Assembly: GCA_030630015.1 (NCBI GenBank)
Contig: DAOVNV010000033.1
Location: forward strand, 1-13,873
Direction: 5' to 3'
Length of the DNA: 13,873 nucleotides
Source: Desulfuromonadales bacterium
GTDB lineage: Bacteria > Desulfobacterota > Desulfuromonadia > Desulfuromonadales > BM103
Below, in pieces: positions 7,784 to 13,873 of this stretch. The notes below the pieces were generated by a model that was given only the letters and a program-made list of their open reading frames with translations, did no database searches and was not told the DNA's origin. Position 1 is the stretch's first letter, and each line of letters begins with the position of its first letter. Position numbers and translations under genes: made by a program.

Positions 7784-7813
7784 ATTCTAGCGAATGGCTC
7801 ACGGACCTGTCAA
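7784..7813 (-). promoter_or_regulatory. Sigma-70-type promoter of pilB
   Basis: On the minus strand TTGACA (7813-7808, full -35 consensus) and TAGAAT (7789-7784, one mismatch to TATAAT) are separated by 18 bp. A start near 7777 gives a leader of about 25 nt before the pilB ATG. This is the only strong promoter-like element in the 103-nt aroE-pilB gap and would make the pilus block independent of rnr-ribF-aroE. Confidence 0.75.
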
Positions 7814-7854
7814 GCGACATAGACCGTAACTGGCCGAAATCAAAAAAATAATTA

Positions 7855-8721
7855 TCAGGTCGAACACACTTTCTGCAGGGCTTTTCTCATCACGCCAAGT
7901 GGCGATTTTTGCCCGAACCACAAGCTGAATGCCAGCTCACCCTGGGCAGCAAGCATGCTCAATCCATCGGCCGCCTGTAAATCCCTGGAGAGCGCATTCT
8001 GAACCAACGGCGTCAATCTCCGGCCATAAACCATATCGTAAACTCCGCCGCCCGCCCGTACACAATTTTCGACCGGGAAAGCAAAGGTTTCCTGCTGCAA
8101 GCCAACTGAAGTCGTATTGATCAACAGGTCCACCTTGTCCGGCACCTTGTCCAGTAGGCCCTCATCCAGTGTAAAGGCAGCAAGAATCGTGCCCGACAGA
8201 ACCGACTCGAATTCGGAGACCACCCTGGCAGCCCGTTCACCGGCCCGGTTGGCAATTCCGATCCAGTCCGTACCGGCCCGGCCGAGAGCAACTATAGCCG
8301 CCCGACAGGCCCCACCTGCTCCGAGCAACAGGACCTTTTTGCCCTTGGCATCAAAATCAAGCTCTCCCTGCAGAGCCCGCAACAGGCCAGGGCCGTCCGT
8401 ATTGTATCCGATCAGCCAACCATCACGGTTGACGATCGTATTGATCGAACCGACAACCTGTGCATCGGCGTCAAGTTCATCTACAAAAGAAACGGCGGCC
8501 TCCTTGTGGGGGATAGTCAGGTTTACCCCCACGAGGCCCAGGCGCCGAATCCCATCTATAGCAGAATCAAGATCCGCTGCGGTGACGTGAAATGGCACAT
8601 AGACTGCGTCAATTGCCGCCGACTGCAAAGCAGCATTTTGCATCGTGGGCGACAGGGAGTGGGCAACCGGGTCGCCCAGGAGTCCAACGACCTTGGTCCG
8701 TCCGCTCAACAATAGGCTCAT
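7855..8721 (-). CDS. aroE: Shikimate dehydrogenase AroE
   Basis: NADP-dependent reduction of 3-dehydroshikimate to shikimate in aromatic amino acid biosynthesis. The 288-residue protein shows the substrate-binding SLSP motif (22-25), the catalytic lysine K73 in NLTIPHKE, the catalytic aspartate D109 in YNTDG, and the nucleotide-binding GAGGACR loop (134-140). The C-terminal MLAAQGELAFSLWFG segment is also characteristic. Its ATG overlaps the ribF TGA as ATGA, so translation is probably coupled. Length is normal. The Shine-Dalgarno sequence is a weak GGAAGAAG. There is no sign of a quinate-using or fused variant. Confidence 0.95.
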   Translation of the reverse strand: MSLLLSGRTKVVGLLGDPVAHSLSPTMQNAALQSAAIDAVYVPFHVTAADLDSAIDGIRRLGLVGVNLTIPHKEAAVSFVDELDADAQVVGSINTIVNRDGWLIGYNTDGPGLLRALQGELDFDAKGKKVLLLGAGGACRAAIVALGRAGTDWIGIANRAGERAARVVSEFESVLSGTILAAFTLDEGLLDKVPDKVDLLINTTSVGLQQETFAFPVENCVRAGGGVYDMVYGRRLTPLVQNALSRDLQAADGLSMLAAQGELAFSLWFGQKSPLGVMRKALQKVCST

Positions 8722-9707
8722 GATTCTTCTTCCATATTGTCCCCGTCGTCATGGGCAAGATATTCGCGGAATTCAACAACCCCCTTGACACCAAGAAGGT
8801 CCCTTGCCAAGTCGATATCCCTCCAGACGGCAGCCTTCAGGGCCTCCACCGAGTCGAAGCGCTGCTCGGCCCGAAGTCGCTCCACAAAATATATTCTGAG
8901 AACTTCACCATACAAATTTTCCCGGAAGTCGAGCAAGTGGATTTCCAGGGTTGCCTCCTGGTTATCAAAGGTTGGGCGACGCCCGATGTTAACAACCGCA
9001 TCATACAACTGACCACGCCATTTGACCTTGACGGCATAAACTCCCTTGGCGGGCAGGATTTCCTTGTCCGTTTCCAGGTTGGCTGTCGGAAAACCGAGCG
9101 TCTGCCCTCTTCCAGCACCACGCACGACAACACCGTCCAGGGTAAAATTACGGCCCAGGACATCAACCACTCCAGTAACATCTCCGGCCTGCAGGGCCTG
9201 ACGAATCCGAGTCGAACTGTACACCTCGCCTCCCTTGCAGATCGGTTCGAGAGCTTCCAGAGTAAAACCGTACTGGCGTGACCGGTTTTCCAGAAAATCA
9301 ATATCTCCTTCGCGGTTGCATCCAAAAGCATAATCGTATCCGACAACAAGATGCCGGACACCCAACTTGTCAACCAGGATTTTACGTACGAAATCTTCGG
9401 CAGACAGCCTGGCAAGTTGTCTGTTGAATTCCAGTACGACCAGAAGATCGATTCGTGAAGCTTCCAGCAGGCGGATCTTTTCCTCGGGGGTGTTGATGCG
9501 CGGTGGCGCATGCTCCGGGGCCAGTAGGCGCAAGGGATGCGGTTCAAAAGTCAGGACCGCAGCGGTTCCCTTCATCGCGCGGGCCTTACTGACAACCCTG
9601 CGAAAAACTTCCCGATGCCCCAGATGGACTCCATCAAAATTGCCGATGGTCAGCACCGTATTCTGCGGTGGAGGCTGAAAACTGTCTAGTTCCCGGACAA
9701 CCCTCAT
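8718..9707 (-). CDS. ribF: Bifunctional riboflavin kinase / FAD synthetase RibF
   Basis: Converts riboflavin to FMN and then FAD in the cytoplasm. The N-terminal FMN adenylyltransferase domain (about 15-185) has the nucleotidyl-transferase signature GNFDGVHLGH at 22-31 and the SSTRIR motif at 164-169. The C-terminal riboflavin kinase domain (about 188-312) has GRGQTLGFPTAN at 199-210, which carries the conserved PTAN motif. At 329 residues it is slightly longer than many homologues, owing to an acidic tail (HDDGDNMEEES). The ATG at 9707 overlaps the rnr stop as ATGA and has an AGGAG ribosome-binding site. The 3' end overlaps aroE in the same way, giving a three-gene coupled unit. Confidence 0.96.
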   Translation of the reverse strand: MRVVRELDSFQPPPQNTVLTIGNFDGVHLGHREVFRRVVSKARAMKGTAAVLTFEPHPLRLLAPEHAPPRINTPEEKIRLLEASRIDLLVVLEFNRQLARLSAEDFVRKILVDKLGVRHLVVGYDYAFGCNREGDIDFLENRSRQYGFTLEALEPICKGGEVYSSTRIRQALQAGDVTGVVDVLGRNFTLDGVVVRGAGRGQTLGFPTANLETDKEILPAKGVYAVKVKWRGQLYDAVVNIGRRPTFDNQEATLEIHLLDFRENLYGEVLRIYFVERLRAEQRFDSVEALKAAVWRDIDLARDLLGVKGVVEFREYLAHDDGDNMEEES

Positions 9708-11890
9708 CCTGTTCTCCTGCGTCGACCGGATGGCCGGCGCGAACGGCCTGGTCGTGCAACCGGGTTCCCCTCTTTTAGGAGAAAACTGATTTCACGCCGG
9801 CTGGTATCGGCTTTTTGAACCAGGACTTCAACCTGATCGCCAATTTCAAATTTACGCCTTTGCCGCATACCGATTAATCGTTGAGTCTCTTCCTCGTACT
9901 GGTAAAAATCGTCATCCAGGCTGTTCACGTGTACCAACCCCTCGACAAAATACTCTTCAAGCTCCACGAAAAAACCGAAAGGCTGGATTGAGACAATCAA
10001 CCCGCGGTAGATTTCTCCGATCCTTTCGGACATGAACTGACATTTTTTCAGGTTCAGGATATCACGTTCCGCCTCCATTGCCCGACGTTCACAGACGGAG
10101 GATTTGCCGGCAATTTCCGACAGAGAATCGGCAACCGACAGATTGTCTCCCCTATCAAGCCCCAAATGACGTTTGAGTACCCGATGAACCATCAGGTCCG
10201 GGTAGCGCCTGATCGGTGACGTGAAATGGCAGTAACTGTCGGCAGCCAGACCGAAATGTCCGTGGTTCTCGACATCATAAACCGCCTGAGGAAGGCTCCT
10301 CAACAGAACATGGTTGATGACCCGTTCTTCGGGCCGCCCGGCAACACGATTGAGAAGGTCCTGCAAGATTTTTGGTGTCACCCCTTCTGCAGGGATGGAA
10401 ACTCCCTGGTTGAAATGGGCAATAAAATCCTGAAGCAGGGCCATTTTCTCTTCACCCGGACTTTCATGTACACGAAAAATCAGCGGCACCTTCTGTCGTT
10501 CAAGCCATTGTGCCACAGCTTCGTTGGCAGCCAACATCATCTCTTCGATCAAGCGGTGCGCAAGATTGCGCTCGGATCGCACCACATTCTCCGGCCTGCC
10601 TCGCAGGTCAAGGACAATTTCCGCCGTCGGCAGGTCGAAATCAAGGCTCCCCCGCTCCCGGCGCCGAGTAATGCGCAGTTCTGAAAAACTGCCCATCAAC
10701 TGCAGGTCCGTAAGGAATTCACTGTAACGGCTGCAGGTCTCCTCATCCTGATCGACCAGCATAAGTCGCACTTCGGTATAGGTCAAGCGGGTGCGACTTC
10801 GAATCACCCCGGAGTAAAACCGGGATTGAACCCGCACCCCTCTTGCGTCGAAATCGAGTTCAGCCACCACGACCAGGCGGTCTTCCTGCGGGTTGAGCGA
10901 ACAGATGCCGTTGCTCAGGCTTTCCGGAAGCATCGGGATGCAGTCGCCAGGAAAATAAACGCTGGTACCGCGTTCGAAAGCATCACAGTCAAGGGCACTT
11001 TTAGGGCGAACATAGTGCGACACATCTGCAATGGCCACCCAAAGGCGGTAGCCTCCACCTGATAGTCTCTGGATCGCAACCGCATCATCGAAATCTTTTG
11101 CTGTTTCTCCATCAATTGTGACAAACGGCAGAGAACGCAAATCCCGTCGTCCGGCGAGGTCATGCTCCAATACCCGGTCGGGCACCCGTCCTGCTTCTGC
11201 CATTGCTTCGGCAGAGAACTCGATGGGCAACTCGTATTTGACTGCCGTAACACGGATTTCCACAGCCGGATCATCCGCATCACCGAGAACCTCTATAACT
11301 TTCCCGACTGCAGAGCGGGTACGTCCCGGATAACTCTCTATCTGTACGATCACCATCTGACCGTGGTGCGCATCGCCCTCGGCACCGGACGGCACCAGAA
11401 TTTCATCCGTCAGGGACGGATCGACGACCAACACGGTGCCGATATCCTTAAAACGCTGATATTGCCCCACCAGGGTTTTATGGGCTCGCTCGGAGACGGA
11501 AACAACGTGTCCCTCGGGGCGTCCGGTGCGAGGATCCCGTTCCAGACGGATCACGACCCGGTCGCCATGCATGGCTGGCTTGAGGAAACGTGCTGGAATG
11601 AACACGTCCTCCTGGTCATCCCCTCTGGAGACAAAGCCGTAGCCGTCACGGTGAACCGAAAGGATTCCTGTAATCTGGCGCCCTTTTTCAGGCATGACAA
11701 ATCTTCCGCCTTTCACACGACGGAGCAGCTTTTCCCGAACCAGTTCCTTGACCAGTTTTCCGACCTGTTTGCGCTCGCCGGCACTCAGGTCAAGAGCCGC
11801 CTGAACATCACGCAGGCTCAGAGATTGACCAGCGTGTCGACTGAACAGTTCCAGAATCTGTTCACTTGAAACTTCAGATTTACCTGCCAT
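9704..11890 (-). CDS. rnr: Ribonuclease R
   Basis: Processive 3'-5' exoribonuclease of the RNase II/RNB superfamily that degrades structured RNA. The 728-residue protein has an N-terminal winged-helix domain (about 5-68), OB/cold-shock domains (about 70-235), the RNB catalytic domain (about 247-580) and an S1 domain (about 627-708). It ends in an arginine-rich tail (PGRSRRPSGRRRRTG). The catalytic acidic cluster is present as D260, D266, D268 and D269 in TIDGETAKDFDDAV, in the same spacing as E. coli D272, D278, D280 and D281. The full domain set and basic tail distinguish it from RNase II. The ATG at 11890 has a GGGAG ribosome-binding site 4 nt upstream. A GC-rich hairpin lies between it and the upstream gene. 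Confidence 0.96.
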   Translation of the reverse strand: MAGKSEVSSEQILELFSRHAGQSLSLRDVQAALDLSAGERKQVGKLVKELVREKLLRRVKGGRFVMPEKGRQITGILSVHRDGYGFVSRGDDQEDVFIPARFLKPAMHGDRVVIRLERDPRTGRPEGHVVSVSERAHKTLVGQYQRFKDIGTVLVVDPSLTDEILVPSGAEGDAHHGQMVIVQIESYPGRTRSAVGKVIEVLGDADDPAVEIRVTAVKYELPIEFSAEAMAEAGRVPDRVLEHDLAGRRDLRSLPFVTIDGETAKDFDDAVAIQRLSGGGYRLWVAIADVSHYVRPKSALDCDAFERGTSVYFPGDCIPMLPESLSNGICSLNPQEDRLVVVAELDFDARGVRVQSRFYSGVIRSRTRLTYTEVRLMLVDQDEETCSRYSEFLTDLQLMGSFSELRITRRRERGSLDFDLPTAEIVLDLRGRPENVVRSERNLAHRLIEEMMLAANEAVAQWLERQKVPLIFRVHESPGEEKMALLQDFIAHFNQGVSIPAEGVTPKILQDLLNRVAGRPEERVINHVLLRSLPQAVYDVENHGHFGLAADSYCHFTSPIRRYPDLMVHRVLKRHLGLDRGDNLSVADSLSEIAGKSSVCERRAMEAERDILNLKKCQFMSERIGEIYRGLIVSIQPFGFFVELEEYFVEGLVHVNSLDDDFYQYEEETQRLIGMRQRRKFEIGDQVEVLVQKADTSRREISFLLKEGNPVARPGRSRRPSGRRRRTG

Positions 11891-11909
11891 GAAACTCCCA
11901 AACCGACAA

Positions 11910-11935
11910 CGCCCCCAGACATCAGTACGGGGGCG
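11910..11935 (-). terminator. GC-rich hairpin between the actin-like gene and rnr
   Basis: A perfect 7-bp inverted repeat CGCCCCC / GGGGGCG (11929-11935 and 11910-11916) with a 12-nt loop begins 26 nt after the stop of the actin-like gene. The following bases (TTGTCGGTTT) are only moderately T-rich, so it is a weak terminator or an attenuator ahead of rnr. No clear separate promoter was seen for rnr in this 71-nt gap, so read-through seems needed unless a promoter lies inside the upstream gene. Confidence 0.5.
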
Positions 11936-11961
11936 AAGGAGATAATCAGTATGTTATTGCC

Positions 11962-13005
11962 CTATTCGGCCGGGGAGGAAGGAGCACTGCCCCGCGCCCA
12001 CAGATGCTGGCCGAACTTGCGGTAGCCGTTGACATTGTACATCCGCATGTCAGCTTTAAGATCAAGCGCCATCACTTCGCCATTCAGCAGCGGCTGCAGG
12101 TGTTTAGCCAGAACCGCTCCGCCACCGCCGGTGATGACCATAGCATCGATATCCCAATCATCCACCCAGAGACGGTCCACTTCATTAGCCACGGTTGTGG
12201 CCAACTGGCCAAAGACCTGCTCGGTCAGGGTCTTGAGATCGTAGACCTTGCCGCGGATTTTGATGCTGCCCTCATCAATCGCCTCGTAGAGGCGGTAAAG
12301 TTCGATATTGACCCCGCTGCTCTCGCGCAGTTTCGTGGCAATCACGTTAAATGCCCTGGCGATGCCGGAATCGGTGGTGCGGCTGCCCCGTTCGGAATAG
12401 CGCATCTTGTCGGAAATCGTATAATCGCTGGTTCTGAACCCGACGTCAATCAAGCCGATTTTGTCCCTGACCAGGCGCTTGTCGCCCATCTCGCCAAGAT
12501 CGTTGAGCATCAGGTTAAACAGTGAGCCGAACGGCTGGGGAATGACCCTGACCTTGTTGATGCTGATCGATTTCTCATCGCGCTGCCCGTCAGCATTAAT
12601 CAGAACAACCTTGTGTTCGCCCACCAGAAGTTTGGCCAAGTCGTCCTTGTGCTTGCGATAGGAGCCGATCGGCAGTCCCGTTACCAAGTTGATCGGCACG
12701 AAACCCTTCACCATCCGGGCCGCTGCAGTCAAAGCTAGGACCTTGGCGAACTTACCGATAAACTGGTCCTGGTCAAGTGTGAAAAAACGGACATTACTCT
12801 GTCGCTCCGCCAGTTCACCAACAAAATAAGACTTGCCGTCCACCTCGATCTGCAGATGCTCTTCTCCGGCAGTTTCTACCGTCAGCATATCCTCACGAAA
12901 CTGGATATCTATTGGCTCGCCAAGAACAGATTTGAAAACCAGATTCTGCTCGCCACTGCTGGCCTTGGTAAATCCAAAACCTATATCAATGCCAAGGATT
13001 TCCAC
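11962..13005 (-). CDS. ParM/StbA-type actin-like ATPase
   Basis: Actin/Hsp70-fold ATPase of the ParM/StbA/Alp group; plasmid members form filaments that segregate DNA. The 347-residue protein shows phosphate-1 DIGFGFTK (7-14), phosphate-2 DVGFRTSD (187-194) and the adenosine motif TGGGGAVL (292-299), the three signature loops of the fold. The start is a GTG at 13005, chosen because a strong GAGGGAGG lies 5 nt before it and the sequence MEILGIDIG then begins the first strand. No ParR-like DNA-binding partner or centromere-like iteron array is visible in the window. The gene has its own sigma-70-like promoter and lies in a housekeeping context, so it looks like a resident chromosomal member. 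Its role, whether cell-shape, segregation or another filament function, cannot be told from sequence. MreB is unlikely given its size and sequence. Confidence 0.85.
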   Translation of the reverse strand: MEILGIDIGFGFTKASSGEQNLVFKSVLGEPIDIQFREDMLTVETAGEEHLQIEVDGKSYFVGELAERQSNVRFFTLDQDQFIGKFAKVLALTAAARMVKGFVPINLVTGLPIGSYRKHKDDLAKLLVGEHKVVLINADGQRDEKSISINKVRVIPQPFGSLFNLMLNDLGEMGDKRLVRDKIGLIDVGFRTSDYTISDKMRYSERGSRTTDSGIARAFNVIATKLRESSGVNIELYRLYEAIDEGSIKIRGKVYDLKTLTEQVFGQLATTVANEVDRLWVDDWDIDAMVITGGGGAVLAKHLQPLLNGEVMALDLKADMRMYNVNGYRKFGQHLWARGSAPSSPAE

Positions 13006-13010
13006 ACACG

Positions 13011-13018
13011 CCTCCCTC
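13011..13018 (-). promoter_or_regulatory. Shine-Dalgarno sequence selecting a GTG start
   Basis: GAGGGAGG on the minus strand lies 5 nt before the GTG at 13005. There is no nearby in-frame ATG, so this site fixes the non-ATG start of the actin-like gene. Confidence 0.75.
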
Positions 13019-13053
13019 TTCCGGATAGTCAGTATTAGTTCAACGTCCAGACA

Positions 13054-13082
13054 ACTATAGGTAATCGCAGGAATCTATGCAA
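13054..13082 (-). promoter_or_regulatory. Sigma-70-type promoter of the actin-like gene
   Basis: TTGCAT (13082-13077) and TATAGT (13059-13054) on the minus strand are separated by the optimal 17 bp. The predicted start near 13047 gives a leader of about 42 nt. It lies downstream of the inverted repeat that follows the DtxR-like gene, which supports a separate transcription unit. Confidence 0.6.
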
Positions 13083-13109
13083 GGGTAATCAGGTAGGAGA
13101 AATGTCCTG

Positions 13110-13152
13110 GGAGGCTGTCGGACTTGACGAACTGTTAAGTCCGACAGCCTCC
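13110..13152. repeat. Perfect 16-bp inverted repeat after the DtxR-like gene
   Basis: GGAGGCTGTCGGACTT (13110-13125) and its exact reverse complement (13137-13152) flank an 11-nt loop. The repeat starts one base after the stop codon of the DtxR-like gene. Neither strand has a T-run after the stem, so it is not a classical intrinsic terminator; it may stabilise the 3' end or be a small dispersed repeat. Confidence 0.85.
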
Positions 13153-13153
13153 T

Positions 13154-13801
13154 CTAGGCCTTCCTGATAAATATCTCCCTGGCAAGGTCTTCATCGACGG
13201 CAAATTCGGAATTACCGACCTTGAAGATAAAGGAAGGGTACGTTCTGATGAGGCCGAGGTCACTACCTGGAAGGACCCCCATATTCATCAACTTCTGCAT
13301 CTTGCGCACATCGCTGGCGGCCAGGTAGGCAATTTCGCCGCCCTCGCCGGGCTTGAGTTCGGTCAGCGCGACCACGCCGACCTCACCTCTGGCTCGCGCT
13401 TCCTCACAGCAGGTTCCGGGAGGAATCGGGTTGCCATGCGGGCAGGTGGTCGGATGATTGAGAAGCGTGCAGATTTTGGTATCAACCCCGTGATGCAGAA
13501 GATGTTCAAATTCACACGCCCGCTCATTGCCGGAATCTCCCTTGATGTCGAGAATGTCCATCATCAGGCGCTCGGAGAGCCGGTGACGGCGGACCGTCAT
13601 GCGGGCTTCTTCACGACCTTCCTTGCGCAGACGAACCCGCTCTCCATGTACCTCGACATAGGCCAGGCCCACCAGTTCTGCAAGGCCTTCATCCCCAGTT
13701 TCAATACCGAGATCTTCAAGCAGGACAGCGTTCTCTCCCTTTTCTTCCGTGGCGACCCACAGAAATTCGAGGATCTCTTCTGCCGCATCGGATACTCTCA
13801 T
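13154..13801 (-). CDS. DtxR-family metal-dependent regulator with C-terminal FeoA domain
   Basis: Probable iron- or manganese-responsive regulator. The 215-residue protein has an N-terminal winged-helix region (1-65), a DtxR dimerisation and metal domain (about 65-140) and a FeoA/SH3-like domain (about 143-214). Aligned by eye to DtxR, H73 and E77 match H79 and E83; C96, E99 and H100 match C102, E105 and H106. N92 replaces H98, and E9 sits where DtxR has M10 and MntR an aspartate. The NHPTTCPHGNPIP segment (115-127) is a family signature; extra cysteines are C111, C120, C131 and C132. The recognition-helix region (LGIETGDEGLAELVGL) is short and acidic, unlike typical members. The start at 13801 has AAGGAG 7 nt upstream and directly follows the TAG of the preceding frame. 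Metal specificity and targets are unknown. Confidence 0.85.
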   Translation of the reverse strand: MRVSDAAEEILEFLWVATEEKGENAVLLEDLGIETGDEGLAELVGLAYVEVHGERVRLRKEGREEARMTVRRHRLSERLMMDILDIKGDSGNERACEFEHLLHHGVDTKICTLLNHPTTCPHGNPIPPGTCCEEARARGEVGVVALTELKPGEGGEIAYLAASDVRKMQKLMNMGVLPGSDLGLIRTYPSFIFKVGNSEFAVDEDLAREIFIRKA

Positions 13802-13873
13802 CTATAACTCCTTGTCACTCTCTCTTTTGAGTATTTTATCAAGAAATTCGGGAACCAGAAGATTTTCTTGTCC
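13802..13873 (-). CDS. C-terminal end of an unidentified upstream gene (cut by window edge)
   Basis: One frame stays open from the window edge to a TAG at 13804-13802 that directly abuts the ATG of the DtxR-like gene, encoding 23 residues that end in LVPEFLDKILKRESDKEL. It reads as a charged, probably helical protein tail with ordinary codon use. The next frame is also open and would end in an ATGA overlap at 13798, so the choice is not certain. The product cannot be identified. A ferrous iron transport gene would fit the neighbour but is only a guess from context. Confidence 0.45.
   Translation of the reverse strand, partial: GQENLLVPEFLDKILKRESDKEL

Noticed and set aside
11162..11869. A 235-codon open frame on the plus strand opposite rnr
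   Set aside because: It is antisense to the N-terminal part of RNase R, shows no domain and has no independent support.
1..13873. CRISPR array, tRNA, rRNA, insertion sequence or phage genes
   Set aside because: No regularly spaced repeats, cloverleaf-like segments or transposase or phage-type proteins were seen; the window is filled by conserved genes on one strand.

Overview
The window is a 13.9 kb stretch of bacterial chromosome in which every supported gene lies on the minus strand. It most resembles a Desulfuromonadales genome (Geobacter, Desulfuromonas or Pelobacter type). That inference rests on the gene order pilB-pilT-pilC-pilS-pilR-pilA, a pilin N-terminus nearly identical to Geobacter-type PilA, a consensus sigma-54 promoter in front of pilA, and a neighbouring DtxR-FeoA metal regulator. 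There is no sign of recent transfer: no transposase, integrase, tRNA, rRNA or CRISPR array was seen.

In the direction of transcription (right to left), the layout begins with the last codons of an unidentified gene (13802-13873). It abuts a DtxR-type regulator fused to a FeoA domain (13154-13801), which is followed by a perfect 16-bp inverted repeat. Next is a ParM/StbA-type actin-like ATPase (11962-13005) with its own sigma-70-like promoter. After a GC-rich hairpin comes a tight housekeeping group, rnr-ribF-aroE, whose two junctions are both 4-base ATGA overlaps.

The type IV pilus block follows. A good sigma-70 promoter lies in front of pilB (assembly ATPase). A composite palindrome with a short U-tract, built over the pilB stop codon, separates pilB from pilT (retraction ATPase). 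Then come pilC (inner-membrane platform), pilS and pilR (two-component system, 8-nt overlap) and finally pilA (major pilin), cut by the left window edge. PilR is a complete sigma-54 activator with a GAFTGA loop. The pilA promoter carries a consensus -24/-12 element with a dyad about 100 bp upstream, so the cluster looks like a closed circuit in which PilS/PilR drive pilin synthesis while the machinery genes are expressed from a housekeeping promoter.

Most of the window is conserved and well understood. The parts most worth a second look are non-coding (the pilA leader hairpins, the pilB/pilT palindrome, the 16-bp inverted repeat), the actin-like ATPase with no visible partner, and the DtxR-like regulator with an abnormal DNA-recognition region. 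No convincing new multi-gene system was found. No gene-free stretch exceeds 300 bases; the longest is the 224-nt pilR-pilA gap, which holds the pilA promoter and leader.
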